In this document: in pieces, positions 11,552-23,095 of the stretch
How the letters are laid out: each line of letters begins with the position of its first letter
How positions within the stretch are numbered: the first letter of the stretch is position 1
Assembly: GCF_964204865.1 (NCBI RefSeq)
Contig: NC_135252.1
Location: 10,685,383-10,749,382 of the forward strand
Origin: Styela clava
Lineage: Eukaryota; Chordata; Ascidiacea; Stolidobranchia; Styelidae
Direction of reading: 5' to 3'
DNA: 64,000 bases
Notes under the pieces: generated by a model
Databases searched by the model: none
Told to the model about the DNA's origin: nothing
The model's input: only the letters and a program-made list of their open reading frames with translations
Translations under genes and position numbers: made by a program

Positions 11552-12794
11552 ATTAGCGAGTTATTAATTAATTAATGATGAAGAGATCTGGATTTTTACA
11601 AAGCGAGAGATTTTCGAGACGCGCTGAATGTGTGTGTGCGTGTCCGATGCGCAAGTTTTCACGTTAGTAAGTCAGAGCGCAGGATACACACCGCTAGATC
11701 ATATCTCGTGATTAATCTTTGAGCATTGTCCATATCTCTCTTGTAACTTTGACGTCATCCGATGCGCAAGTTTCCTTCGAGAAATTTTCCACGCTATTGA
11801 GTCAGAGCGAAGGATACACGCCGCGGGATCGTATCTCGTTACTTTTAATTACTCTTTAAAGTTTAAGCAATGTCCATATCCCTCTATTAGGTTCGGGGTT
11901 GCAGAATTCCTCACCAAAATATCGCTAGGCTATGTTCGAATAGCCGTCGCAACCCGGGTTAGCGCCGTTGTATTTGACACAAAATATAGGATTGGTAAAT
12001 AGGCTATTGGCTGGAAACTAATCAAAACAATCCAGTTCGGATTTGCAGAATTCTTCATAAAAGTGTTTCCTCGAGTAGTATTTCGACGACGACATGGGGA
12101 GTTGGCTATTGTTTTCTACATTTTTGGTATTGGCTGAAAACTAATCAAAACAATCCAGTTCGGGTTTGCAGAAATTTTCAAATCGAAACGACAGTTTCTG
12201 TTTTGGGGAATCCCCTAACTTTCGATCGATAAGTCATCGGTCTCTGACCGATATTCTCGTTTCATATTTATTTGCTAATATATTTTAGTGTTAGATTCAC
12301 AAAAAATGTGAGAATGGTGATATTTTTAACAATTCTAGAATGGCGGTTGTAATACAAAAGTTGTAATCGGCGGTTGTAAAAATTATCCACCTATACTGAT
12401 GACTCTAACGATGTATCGTTGAAATCTACAAAATGAAATCTTATGATCAATAGGAGAACGACTAAAGAGAACGAGTAAACAAATATAAGCTCCGATTGAA
12501 CGCAAACAGAAGTCAAATGTAAAATCCCGTTTTTCTAAGTTGTTTCTTCGTCGGCGTCGTCGTCGTCGTCGTCGGAGCTATCCTGTATTTCCTGTTTCAT
12601 TGCGTGGAAAATGTATTACATAAATCGTAACCGGTGCAATATCATTTGAAGTTTTTAAAATGACTACAAATGAAGATAGAGTACAGGAGAACTGTGTAAT
12701 TTTTTTTATTTTTTCATCATCATTTTTTTATTTATTCATTTTATACCACCACTATGTGCTCTTCGTTAACACATGTTCCAGCTAGAACCAAATT

Positions 12795-13626
12795 TCAGTG
12801 GAATACGCTAAAGTACCCGACTTCAAACTGATTGGCGGACGAGAAATCCACCCATTTGACAATCTGATGTAGACTTTCCCATCTACCCGAGATAATAATA
12901 AAATCCTGTATAGTTAATCCATATTGATGTATTGATAAATAATCATTCAAATTCCTATTCCAATAAACTATTATTCGAATATTTAAACTAAAAAATAATT
13001 GCTTTAAAAAATTTTCATGCAATTTACTTACCTCAAATTGTATGGCGACCTTTCTTTTATCTCCATCCAATCCAAGCTTAACACTGTAAAATTAATGAAA
13101 TTTTGAGTTGTTGAGTTGTTTGATGTTGCATTGTTGCTAGTACAACTTCACGTTTATCTTTGAAGTGAATATTTTTAGACTGATTCTCTGAATCCGAAAC
13201 ATACATTTTAAAAATCAATAACTTTGCTAAAAAGAAAAATCTTTAATGTAGCGCTATGTCTCGGGTTAGCACGTTTTAACTTGAAAAAGCTAGCAATAGT
13301 AAAAGGATAGCAACCGAAGTGATACTCTGTAAAACATTTGATTGACAAAGCGCCAATGTGATGGCATTGTGGCGATTCCCTCTGAAGAATGTTCTCTATA
13401 GTTTAGCGTTGCTTAATAGTAACAAATACTCACTGCGCATCAATATGAGCATGATACATTTTTATTGCCAAATCTCCCCTTTTTTCAAACATCACTTCTT
13501 TATGGCGATGATTTTCTGCTAAAACTTTGACTTCTTTTCGATTATTTTGTTGATTTATTTTTATTTGGTATTGTCTTTGTTCATTTCGTTCTTTCTGTCT
13601 TCGTTCTTTTTGTTCCCTTTCCCAGT
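12795..13626 (-). CDS. P1: coiled-coil protein gene, three exons, 5' end not found
   Basis: Not a family I can name. Three minus-strand exons join in phase. Exon a is 13626-13434 (acceptor 'cttacag', donor GTGAGT). Exon b is 13083-13032 (donor GTAAGT). Exon c is 12905-12795, ending in TGA. Exon a encodes a highly charged helix rich in E, K, R and Q (starting 'WEREQKERRQKER'), then 'ENHRHKEVMFEKRGDLAIKM'. Exon c encodes a tail with 'GRWESLHQIVKWVDF'. About 117 residues are visible. Exon a needs one base from an upstream exon, which I could not place. P2, P3 and P4 are paralogs. P1 is the only one whose frame stays open into exon c. A soluble coiled-coil protein is the most that can be said. 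Confidence 0.5.
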
Positions 13627-14886
13627 CTGTAAGTATAAGATTAAGGTTTCATGTACTAGACTTAGAGTGAGTGTGATTTGACTTAACCTAAAATCCAGAA
13701 ATAAATAAAATAGATTTTCTTCATGACCATGATTCATACGCCTTCTGCAAAATTATTCGGAATTCCCACGAGGTACAATAATTCTTGTGTCGTTGGTTTG
13801 CATAATCAACCACCTGATTTGAATAGTAAGCGAATGACAAATGTATTTTATGAGATAACGTGCATGGAAATTAGCTAACGAGAGATTCCGACATACGGCA
13901 TTTTTGTAGAGTACAATTGAATACATATAAAGTATATCAATCAGTAAATCGGAGAAAAATAAATTTTTGTTGCCTCGAAATCCCCACGGAACGACTTTTT
14001 CGACGAATAATAATGATTTTTCTGTTGTGCCAACTAATCAATTCATGACCGATACGGCCGTATTTAAAATGTCTTGCTTTATTATAATTTACTTGTCTTC
14101 ATTTTAACCTGCGGTTTCGTCGACAATATAAACGCATCACTCCCTAAAATACCACAGCAATCCGCGGACAAAAAAATGTGGGGTAAACTCACCGGTTATA
14201 TCTATAGTTTCGATCCGTATTTTTGCCATTTTGCGACAAATCTAAGCTGTACTTGCAACAATATCTCCGCTCTATCGCGATGTTGCCACTCACAATTATT
14301 TTTAAGATGAAACGTTAGAAAAATCCCTAAGTCTGCTATAAAATCTCACGGAGTAAACTTTATTTTAGTACAATAAAAATTGATTGAATATATCACCACG
14401 ACTCGGGAAAAAGTAGCGTTTCCAACCTTATAATATGAATCGTATAGAATTTCCGACGACAATTTAAAGTAATGGATAAAAAAAGAAAATCCGCGCTACA
14501 TTTAACCGTGTTTCGATTCTAGTGACAATGATTCTCAACGCCGCTTGAACTTACGTGTGCACTAGGCACACGAATTTTTGCAATTTACAATAGGAGAATA
14601 AACACCAACTTAAAAGTGTTTACAGCCTAAATAAAACGTCACGCTGACAAAAACAATTGGCTATTTTAGCAAAAACTTGTACGAATTGCCCCAAAAGTAG
14701 GAATTGATAAAAATGATATTCAATATTTCACGATTTTTTAAAGGGCAAAAAGTAACCCAACATTAGTATAAAAAGTCGCTATGGTACTTAAACGAGTAGC
14801 CTTATAGTAGCCTAATCTGGCAACGCTACACCGTACATGCTTATCTACACTGATTTTCCTACAGATTTCGGCCTCCGATCCATTGC
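13627..14886. other. U1 upstream flank, no gene recognised
   Basis: The first 250 bases parallel 24697-24860 and 41350-41500. A plus-strand frame at 14074-14310 starts with a hydrophobic, signal-peptide-like segment ('LLVFILTCGFVDNINA') but matches nothing I know and has no splice-consistent continuation. The stretch ends in the LINE target site, 'gcctccgatccattgc' at 14871-14886. Confidence 0.35.
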
Positions 14887-14903
14887 TTTTTTTTTTTTTT
14901 TTT

Positions 14904-15593
14904 ATTAGATTTTCATAAAATAAAATAATATTGAATTAATCAATATTAGAAGATAAATAATACATTCCAAAAAAGTAATATTTCACACTGTTTGAAATTG
15001 TAATATAATAGTATGGTATGAGTAAACAGAAGATTGGAGAAATTTCACATTTTATCTATATACTATACAATCAATTACTAAATAAAATTATATTGAAATA
15101 AACAATATCAGTAATACAGTCATGAAGAGTATCACAATGTTTGCATTCGCAATCTAATTATGTTATTAGAAAACCGAGAAAATCTGACATTATATGTATA
15201 TACCATATAAATATATAAATACATAAATAAATACATAAATAAAAATACATACATAAATACATATATATACCATATATATATATATATACCATATAAATAT
15301 ATAAATACATAAATAAATACATAAATAAAAATACATAAAGGGGCAATCATTTAGCAAAAAAAATCTTACATTTTAGGTATATACCATATAAGGGCAATCA
15401 TATAGCAAATAGAATAATATTGGAATAACAATTTTTAATTCAGCAATACAGTTATAAAAGGTAATTTCTCACAATGTTTGCAATTGTAGTCTAACAATGT
15501 TATAAGAAAACAGCAACATATCACATTTTATGTATTTAAGGAAAGAAAAACAATAATATGTAATTAAATAGCAAAAAGTCACTTGATCGACTA
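14904..15593 (-). repeat. LINE 3' UTR with internal repeats and AT microsatellite
   Basis: Between ORF2 and the poly(A) tail, a motif set ('cacaatgtttgcaattgtag', 'gttataagaaaac', 'atataccatata') recurs at about 14990-15180, 15105-15200 and 15405-15520. A simple AT-rich tract of 'ataaatacataaata' units fills 15195-15340. Frames open through that tract (15132-15350) are compositional artefacts. Confidence 0.7.
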
Positions 15594-18500
15594 TTATATA
15601 AATAAATGCCACTTTCTTTTGTGTATCAGGATTTTACTATTTTTCATTGCTATATATTTCTCGTTGTCACGAATAAATTTATAAAAAACATCAAAAATTG
15701 GTTTTCGTTTCTGGATCCGGCATCTATATATAAAGAAGCGGGCAGCCAATAGTACACAATTGATGAATTGTATTTCAGGAATGTCATCAAAGCCCATAAA
15801 ACATTCTTTGATGGAAAGATCAAAATTCAAGTTATCTGTCTTAAAAACAATCCACTGGTCTATCTCGGACCAAAATTTACTAGTTATCTCACAATAATAA
15901 AATAAATGCAAAAGAGTTTCGATATGTAATTTACAAAATTCACACAAGTTTGATTCTACTATCCCAAATCCATATAAAACATTATTCAGCGTTATAGCTT
16001 TATAAAACAGCTTCATTTGAAAAGATCTCAGCTTTGTCTCAATAGTTGATGAATATGAATTTATGAAATATTTATTCTACTGTACACTAGAAATATTGAA
16101 AGATTCTTGCCAAAAGGACTTGTACATGTTTGGAGAGACAAACTGTTTCATTATTATTATTTTATAGGTATTTTTGCACGAATAATTTTCAGTGGTGGTT
16201 GAAAGAAATTCACTAAAATCAAAGTCACAAATTTCAACATATGATTGCACAATGTCATTCTATTCCTCAGGAATACTACCTATGATTTTGTAATAAGTTC
16301 TATAATCATCAACATTATATTGCATGCTATATTCTTCAAGTAGCTCAAAATAAGTATAGAAAGTATTATGAGAAATTAAATGTCTCAATTCAGAAATGCC
16401 ATGTTCTTTCCATGTAGAAATATAAAAAGGTTTTCTGCTATATTGCAACTTTTTATTGTACCAGATCGATTGATTAAGTATAGGCACATTCAAAACAATA
16501 TTCTTATACCCATACCAGTATAACATCATGTTTCTAATAGTGATAAATGGAATATTTTTCATAAAATGGGAGTTCCAGAATAAATTCCCCTTTAACAAGG
16601 ATGTGAAATCAAGATTCTTCAAATAATTAAGTTCTACAAGCTTCCATTTACAAACTTTGGTATCATCCAATAAAAACCCCACCCACTTAATTTTTTGAGC
16701 TATTATAAAACTATGGACATCAATCATGTCAATACCACCCAACATTTTTGGACCAATTAGTGTTTTTCTTTTGACTCGCTCCCACTTAGAATTCCATAAA
16801 AAATGATATAGTGCAGCGTTTAGTGATTTAATATATCTGTCTGGAATGAAAACAGGTAAATAAGTAAAACTGTAGGTGAAAAGCGAAGCAATTAGTGTCT
16901 TAATTATACACACTTTACCTAGTAATGTAAGATTCCTCATTTTCCACACTTGGATAACATTTTTAGCTTTAATTATGATTTGAGGGAAGTTTACTTCAAA
17001 TAATTTTGACAAGTCAGCAGGGATATTCACTCCAAGAAATTTTAATGAGTCAGTCACTTCAAGTCTAAAATTTGAAATGTAATCCATGTTTATAGGTTTT
17101 CCAATTGGCATTATGTGTGATTTCTCCAGATTAGTTTTACATCCAGAAATATCACCGAAAACATTTAAAATATTAAACAGGTTTTTAGCACTGGTACTTG
17201 ATCCATCTGTAAACACAGTTGTGTCATCAGCCGCCATTGCTATTTTGACAGTCGAATCGCCAATTCGTATTCCCTTGATTCCTTCATCTGCTCTGACCAT
17301 AATTGCCAAAATTTCAATGCAGCTCAAAAAAAGGTATGGAGAAAGTGGATCCCCTTCTTTTAAGCCTCTTTGTAATATAAAGTTGTTGGATATGTAGTTG
17401 TTATTTATAACACAGGATGTGCTGTCTTTGTACATGATCTTGATCCAAGATATAAAATTTCGCTGAAAGCCAAATTTTTCAAGAACGTTGAATAAAAAGG
17501 GCCATTCAACACTATCGAACGCTTTACAAATGTCCAAATTAAAAATTGCACCAGGTATATTATGATGTGACGTATAATTTACCAAATCACATACCAATCT
17601 AATATTTTCTCCCATTTGCCTGCCTTTGAGAAATCCTCTTTGATCTTCATTGATGATATTATTCATTACTTTCTGCATTTGTGTAGTCAATAATTTACTT
17701 AAAATCTTATAGTCCACATTAAGCAATGTAATGGGTCTATAGTTTTTGATATAATTCCTTTCTTTATTCTTCTTCAATATTAAAGAAATCAATCCACTGC
17801 GTTGGCTATCACTAAGTGTTCCTGTAGACCAAGAATAATTATAGGAGTTCAATAGAGGAACCTTGATTTCATCCCAGAACTTTTTGTAAAATTCACAAGG
17901 AATTCCGTCCATGCCCGGGCTTTTATTATCTTTCATCGAAAAGAGTGCTTTCTTACAATCGGCCATTGAAATCGAGCCGTCACATTTTTTAGATGTTTCA
18001 TCTGCCATTTCTGGAATGTTTAAGTAATTTAAAACATTATCAATCTCGTTTTCCTGTGGCATATTTGAACAAAAAAAATGTTCATAGTAATTACATATTT
18101 TGTTTAATATAATCGTTTGATCTGTCTTTGTATGATTGTCGATTGTTAGTCTTGTAATAGATGAATTTGACTTTCTCCTCTTTTCTAATCCGAAAAAATA
18201 TTTGGAGTTCTTTTCACCATTTTCAGCCCAATTAGCCTTACTTCGTATGATGCATCCTCTAGTAATATCTTGATACAAATTGTCATATTCCTTTTGTTTT
18301 AGCAACAGATTGTTGTATGTCTGCTCAGAGTTATCTATTAAGAGTAGTGTCTGCAAATTATTCATGTCGTTTTCTATCTTAGTCATCAGTTTATTTCTTT
18401 GTCTTTTTTTTCTGCATGAGTAAGCAATAGTTTCTCCTCGAATTACGCATTTTAAGGTGTCCCAAAAAAGATGAGGATTGACAGGCTGATGAGAATGATC

Positions 18501-19328
18501 ATATATGGTATTAGATATAACAGTTCTTATTGAATTAACATAATCTTCATCATAGAGTAGGCTGCAATTAAATTTCCAGTATCCACTACCACGTGGTGTT
18601 GGGTTGAGCTGAAGATCCAAAGTGCAAAGGGAATGGTCAGATCTTATACTTGGTACAATATTACAGGCTTTTACTTTTTCCAAAAGAGTATTTGATAATA
18701 AAAAAAAATCAATTCTGGTAAGAATCTTAGCTGGTTTTTGTAGATGTGAATAAGATTTTTCTGTAGGATGAGTTATACGAAATGCATCACATAAATCATA
18801 TTCACTTATAATATTCAGAACAGTTTCTCTAGATTTTTGATTACTATGTATCGTCCTTCCACCATGTTTGTCCAAGTTATTATTCAATACAAGGTTGAAA
18901 TCGCCCCCAATTACTAGGTGATCATATTCAATATTATCTAAAACTTCAATCAATTGTTCGAAAAATTCAGGCTTGTCCACATTGGGACCGTATAGATTTA
19001 GAAGACCAATTTTTTGACCTCCAATAGTTGTTTCCAGAGCAATGTATCTTCCATTTGAGTCTATTAGTGTTTTATGTATACTATAATTGACATTTATGTT
19101 GAACAAAATTGCTACTCCACAGGATTTACTTGTATGATGGCTGAATACACCAGTACCTCCCCATTCTTTTAACCATAGATTTTCATCTTTATCTGTTCCA
19201 TGAGTTTCTTGCAAGAAAATCATGTCTAGTTTTTTTCTTTTGAGGAATGTAAAAATTTGTTTCCTTTTTTCAAAGTTTGCTATTCCCCCTGTATTGAAGG
19301 AACCTATATTTAGTGCTGTACTATCCAT
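15594..19328 (-). pseudogene. LINE ORF2: APE endonuclease plus reverse transcriptase, two in-frame stops
   Basis: The frame is open from 19328 to a TAG at 16262-16260 (1022 codons), continues to a second TAG at 16079-16077, and then runs to 15594. The full product would be about 1244 residues, the usual ORF2 length. The endonuclease occupies residues 1-235, with 'FLQETHG' (E41), 'GGDFN' (141-145) and 'SDH' (230-232). The reverse transcriptase spans about 470-770, with 'NLDICKAFDSV' (D599) and catalytic 'AADD' (699-702) where Y/F-ADD is usual. The C-terminal part after the stops has a 'FC..H..T..HLFYYC' metal-binding motif. The start ATG overlaps the end of the upstream ORF by 8 bases. Both stops are amber; ordinary inactivating mutations are the simplest reading. 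Confidence 0.9.
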
Positions 19329-19776
19329 TAGTTAGAGAATCACAATTATAGTTTGCTTGGTAATTACCACAGGTACATGAAGGACCATTTTCTGCTGCAC
19401 TTATTATACCACAGGAACAAAAAGTTATTATTTGATTGCAATGAACATTATCACATTTTTTAAACATACCTTTTACAGGTGGCATGATTAATGAAGAACA
19501 ATGGCATTTGATGTAGACAGTTGAACAGGTTTTGCACTTCAGTAAATTATTTTCCCATTCACTTATTTCTAAACAGCAAGGTGAATAATTGACTAATTGC
19601 TGGCACAAGTTGCAAGGAATAGGGGTATTGAAATTTGCCACGTCTTTGGGTAGAGCAAAATAACCATCATTCTGACAGCACTGTTTGAGAATCAAATTCG
19701 ATGTGCTACAGTATTCACACATGACCTCTTTTGATTCATCAGAGAGTATTATTTCTGATCCGCATTTAGCACACAT
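19321..19776 (-). CDS. LINE middle ORF: cysteine-rich zinc-ribbon-like protein
   Basis: The product is 151 residues with 21 cysteines, most in CxxC pairs: C2/C5 with C20/C23, C55/C58, C81/C84, then 'CHC', 'CSC' and 'CTC' knots to C145. This suggests two or three zinc ribbons or a RING-like fold, perhaps for nucleic acid or protein binding. It begins 7 bases after the ORF1 stop and its TAG overlaps the ORF2 start. Three different frames are used in succession, which suggests coupled reinitiation. A separate cysteine-rich ORF between ORF1 and ORF2 is not part of the standard two-ORF LINE plan. I do not recognise the family. Confidence 0.75.
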   Translation of the reverse strand: MCAKCGSEIILSDESKEVMCEYCSTSNLILKQCCQNDGYFALPKDVANFNTPIPCNLCQQLVNYSPCCLEISEWENNLLKCKTCSTVYIKCHCSSLIMPPVKGMFKKCDNVHCNQIITFCSCGIISAAENGPSCTCGNYQANYNCDSLTNG

Positions 19777-19783
19777 TAGAAGT

Positions 19784-20734
19784 TTATCTGTCTGAATGAA
19801 GACGCTTTTGTTGTCCGACTAAGAGAATTTGATTTTCTTGCATTTTGGTTGACTGTGACGTCTTGGGTGTTTCGATAATGCTTTTCGAATTGGGTAGTGT
19901 ATGGTTTGATGTTTCTGGTGTTATTTGCAAAGAGGCTTTCTGTTTATTTTCTTCCTGAGTAGATGATGAAACATTAGACAAATTGATAACCTGTTCAGTT
20001 CGATTTTGTTGATGTTGAGACTTTGGAGGAAGCTTATCTATATTTACAATATCTTTTAGTGCAGTGATTTTGCTTTGTTTTTGCATTCTTTGTCTGTTCT
20101 CTTGGTTTTGGATTCTCAGTGGACAGTCAATTTTAAAATGCTCAAACGAACCACACTGCTTACACGTTTTTCTTTGACCATAATATTTAACTGTAAGCAT
20201 GTACCCATCAACATATATATAGCTTGGTATTGGATTTTCATTGAGTAATTTAGGTTGTATTTGAACATTCATGGTTCCTTGTCCTATTCCATCTTTATCT
20301 TTTGATTCAGAAACCTCTGAATCAAATTGAACATGTTTAAGCAAAGCAGTTTTTATCATACTTGTAGTTAGGTGACCTGGCACCCATGATATGTCAACCC
20401 TAACCTTTTCAGGCTCATATAAATACCACTTGCATTCAGGTATAGGGTGAGATTCCAAAAACGTTGATAACTTCAGTACCGCTGCTCTTGAAATACACGT
20501 TACATCGATAGAGTTATATGGTCTGACTGCAATGGTTTTAACATGATTCTTAGTTAAGCATTGTAAAATAATGTTTTTCGCTGCATTTCTGAAGCCGTCT
20601 TCGAATGGTTTTTCTCTCGAAAATTGCATATGCAGACAATGTGGTCGTCGAATTTCCCTTGTTTTAATTTTGTCTCTGAGTGGCGGAATAACGCCAGATT
20701 GACTTTTCAAAACGTCGGAGTAAGAAGCCGCCAT
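19784..20734 (-). CDS. LINE ORF1: Gag-like nucleic-acid-binding protein
   Basis: The product is 316 residues. A mixed alpha/beta region (about 30-185) resembles the RNA-binding part of LINE ORF1/Gag proteins. It is followed by one CCHC zinc knuckle at 191-204 ('CKQCGSFEHFKIDC', spacing 2-4-4) and a polar, low-complexity Q/S/N-rich tail. By family knowledge it would coat the LINE RNA. The start lies about 35 bases from the inferred 5' end of the element. The frame is intact. Confidence 0.85.
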   Translation of the reverse strand: MAASYSDVLKSQSGVIPPLRDKIKTREIRRPHCLHMQFSREKPFEDGFRNAAKNIILQCLTKNHVKTIAVRPYNSIDVTCISRAAVLKLSTFLESHPIPECKWYLYEPEKVRVDISWVPGHLTTSMIKTALLKHVQFDSEVSESKDKDGIGQGTMNVQIQPKLLNENPIPSYIYVDGYMLTVKYYGQRKTCKQCGSFEHFKIDCPLRIQNQENRQRMQKQSKITALKDIVNIDKLPPKSQHQQNRTEQVINLSNVSSSTQEENKQKASLQITPETSNHTLPNSKSIIETPKTSQSTKMQENQILLVGQQKRLHSDR

Positions 20735-20744
20735 GTCTCACGCT

Positions 20745-20898
20745 GCTTGCTGCTCGTCTACTCCGATCTGCCTCCGATCCATTGCATTTCCGAAAGTAGC
20801 AAAATACGGCAACACTGCACCGCTTGCTGCTCGTCTACTCCGATCTGCCTCCGATCCATTGCATTTCCGAAAGTAGCAAAATACGGCAACACTGCACC
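20745..20898 (+). repeat. 2 x 77-base tandem duplication across LINE 5' junction
   Basis: Units 20745-20821 and 20822-20898 are identical or nearly so. Each contains about 25 bases of the LINE 5' end, the 16-base target duplication and about 36 bases of flank. The duplication therefore arose after the LINE inserted and spans its 5' boundary. It is not a promoter monomer array of the kind seen in some L1 families. Confidence 0.75.
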
Positions 20899-22077
20899 GC
20901 ACACGCTGATTCCGCGTACAGATTTCGGCCTCTCGTCGATTGCAGTTAAATATTGCATGTTATTTTTTGTTCGAATGGAGAATGTTTGTCGCACCACTAA
21001 AATAAATATCTGAATCTACTTCAAATCACTTGGCGTGCCATGAGAAATCCTCTCGCGTGCCAGGGGTTGCCGGCCCCTGATGTAGAAGCTCCTACATGTG
21101 ATATGCATGACGTTGAGAGCAATACGGAGGAAATGATTATGAAAAATTACCAAACAGAATGCTGTATTATCGCAGCTTTTTGCTGTACTGGGTAAAGTTA
21201 GCCAAGTGACAACTGACAAGGAAACTTTACCAGTTCTAGTGTTGAAGAATGCGTATATAAGAAATTATTTAGCAATTAATTTATTGTATTATTTTTTTAA
21301 TTCTAATCAAACAATCTAGCAAACTATAGTGGGCTTAGAGGTCGAATAGGCACATTAGAATTAGGATTTTAAAAATGATGCAACAAGCAAGGAATAGAAC
21401 AAGAATTGTAAACATAATATTAGCCAATATTAATATAATATCGTACCACGACTTGAGCCTTCTCCCATGATGACGAGTTTTACCAATGGCGTGTATTATT
21501 TAATATTCGTATGGCACATATGTGGTATGATTACATAAAATATTCAATACACTATAAAATATATAAACTGATTAAAAGGCTTAACAAGGAGGCTTAGTGT
21601 TTCTAATAAAAAGAACTACATTACATTTTTAACAGAGTTCTAACAAATTAGTACAGTACAAAGGGCAGGCTTTAAAGCTGCCAGGTATAGGCTAGAAAAG
21701 CCTTTAAACTCAATGCGGCAAGATATCCAGTTTGTCTTAGACTATAAACCGTTTCTAACTTTTCAGTAATAACCGTAACCGTAAAGTGTCTGTTCTCAGG
21801 GAACAATAAGTGGCAGAGTTTTACTCACTTATTATTTGATGCGAAGTACAATTTAGTGCATCACTATGAGTACATTTTTGAGATCGTTGAAAGTGACAAC
21901 TATCTAATTCAAAAGTCAATATTCTTTATTCACGTCTGTGCTCAGGGCCCACAAAATATTATCAATTCCTTTTTTGCTAATCTAAAATTTAGATATTCTG
22001 GCTTCTGCCTGACAATAGTATCTGTGATTACGTAAAATATTTTTTGGCTTTGCCAGAAAAATGAATTAGATCGAGCA
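20899..22077. repeat. Right part of unit U1, no gene recognised
   Basis: From about 21060 to 22077 this is a diverged copy of the region upstream of P2 (24870-25128) and P3 (41500-42380). Shared landmarks include 'ttagcaattaattta', 'caacaagcaaggaatagaa' and 'aacaataagtggcagagttt'. A LINE-like 3' tail 'aataaatatctgaatct' occurs near 20999, similar to those at 31616 and 34350. Confidence 0.6.
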
Positions 22078-22892
22078 CGCTACACCGTGTAAAATCTTCC
22101 GATCACCATAAATGATATTTACATTCAGTTTTATTGTTTATATGTAACTGTAAAGTTTAGCTCGGGCTTACGTTGACGCCACAAGGACCACTAAGGTATG
22201 TTCGTAAACCCTTTCATCCCATCATATTACTTGATCTATTTTAACAATGGTTAGAGTAGACAATAGAGTGCGGACCGACGTATACAATTCTGTATCAAAC
22301 TTTAAACAATAGTTTCATGACCAGTAATGCACATACCACTAACAATTTCGAGAACTGTTCATTTGCTATTCGAGAATGATGTTGTTATTCAAGCTTAGTT
22401 AAAAAATATACAATGCCATTAACGACATAGCAAAGTGGAAACGACAGAAACGTAACTAGGCGTCAGCATGCTTTGACTGAGAAACAGCAAATACTCATGT
22501 AATTTCATATTTATTTGCTGATGTATTTTAGTGTTAGATTCACTAAAATTATGAGAATGATAATATTTTTTAACAATTCTAGAATAGCGGTTGTAATTTC
22601 AAAAAAGTTGCGAAAGGAATAAAAGGTTAAAAAACACTGATGTAAACGATCCACCTAAACCGACAACTCAATCGATGGATTATAATTACATTCCTATTTG
22701 AATATAACTTGAATCATTGAATTTACAAAACAAAATCAATCATAGTATTTTATTGTAATAACCTTCTCATATAGGAACTATTATAACGTGGTGTGGTGGT
22801 CGCGCCGTTATCGTATGGCTGGGCTTTCCAAAAGTATCTAATTTACATACTAGATCACGAGATATTAAGTACCCAGCCATAAGCGAAAAACA

Positions 22893-23095
22893 CGTTCCAT
22901 TACATTTGAACCCACGTACATTTGAACCCATGACAATTGCACCTGTATGCTATTGCACCTATGGAATTTTTTTTGTTTCACGGATAGTTAAACCCATACT
23001 AACCCTAACCCATGGGTTTTAGCACCCGCATATAGATTGAACCCGTGGATATACGCATGGGTTCAAATGTACATGGGTTCTAATGTACGGTCACC
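22893..23095. mobile_element. Palindromic MITE, copy 1
   Basis: The 203-base element has long imperfect inverted ends built from 'tacatttgaaccca' motifs. It is flanked by 'gaaaaaca' on each side (22885-22892 and 23096-23103). The related locus at about 38010 reads 'aagcgaaaaacaaacatact' with no insert, an empty site. An 8-base target duplication suggests hAT-type mobilisation. The internal 'ctaaccctaaccc' looks telomere-like but belongs to the element; the copy at 37112 carries a related form. Confidence 0.85.

Larger units (their letters stand above)
9070..12259 (+). mobile_element. Helentron-like (HINE/DINE-type) element, nested insertions
   Basis: The paralogous sites at about 22500 and 39585 read 'ctcatgtaatttcatattta' without the element, so both ends are defined: it inserted between T residues and left no clear duplication. 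The 5' end 'cttatcgattttaatcgg' is an inverted copy of an internal 3' motif 'cgatcgataagtc'. It is followed by a perfect hairpin ('atcggtctctgaccgat') just before the 3' terminus 'attctcg'. A 'tctgtctgtatgtctg' microsatellite lies near the 5' end. TT insertion, asymmetric terminal inverted repeats, a 3' hairpin and a GTCT-type core match Helentron-derived elements such as DINE-1. About 170-base internal repeats lie at 11600-11880. No Rep/helicase frame is seen. Confidence 0.65.
14887..20769 (-). mobile_element. Near-full-length LINE (L1/Tx1-like), three ORFs
   Basis: A non-LTR retrotransposon on the minus strand. Its poly(A) tail appears as a T run at 14887-14903. A perfect 16-base target duplication 'gcctccgatccattgc' flanks it (14871-14886 and 20770-20785). 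The order from 5' to 3' is a leader of about 35 bases, ORF1 with a zinc knuckle, a cysteine-rich middle ORF, ORF2 with endonuclease and reverse transcriptase, and a repetitive 3' UTR. The endonuclease type and the overall plan fit the L1/Tx1 group. Two in-frame stops in ORF2 suggest this copy is inactive, although the intact target duplication suggests a fairly recent insertion. Confidence 0.9.

Noticed and set aside
14074-14310. Signal-peptide-like ORF, considered as the first exon of the amidase gene
   Set aside because: No similarity to acid amidase N-termini, and a 6-kb LINE and the U1/U2 units intervene without bridging exons.
15132-15350. Tyrosine/isoleucine-rich ORFs
   Set aside because: They are translations of an AT-rich microsatellite in the LINE 3' UTR.
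17086-17397. Plus-strand ORF inside the LINE
   Set aside because: It is the antisense shadow of the reverse transcriptase frame.
22990-23015. Telomere-like 'ctaaccctaaccc'
   Set aside because: It is two repeats inside a MITE, with a related sequence in the second copy at 37 kb. It is not a telomere relic.
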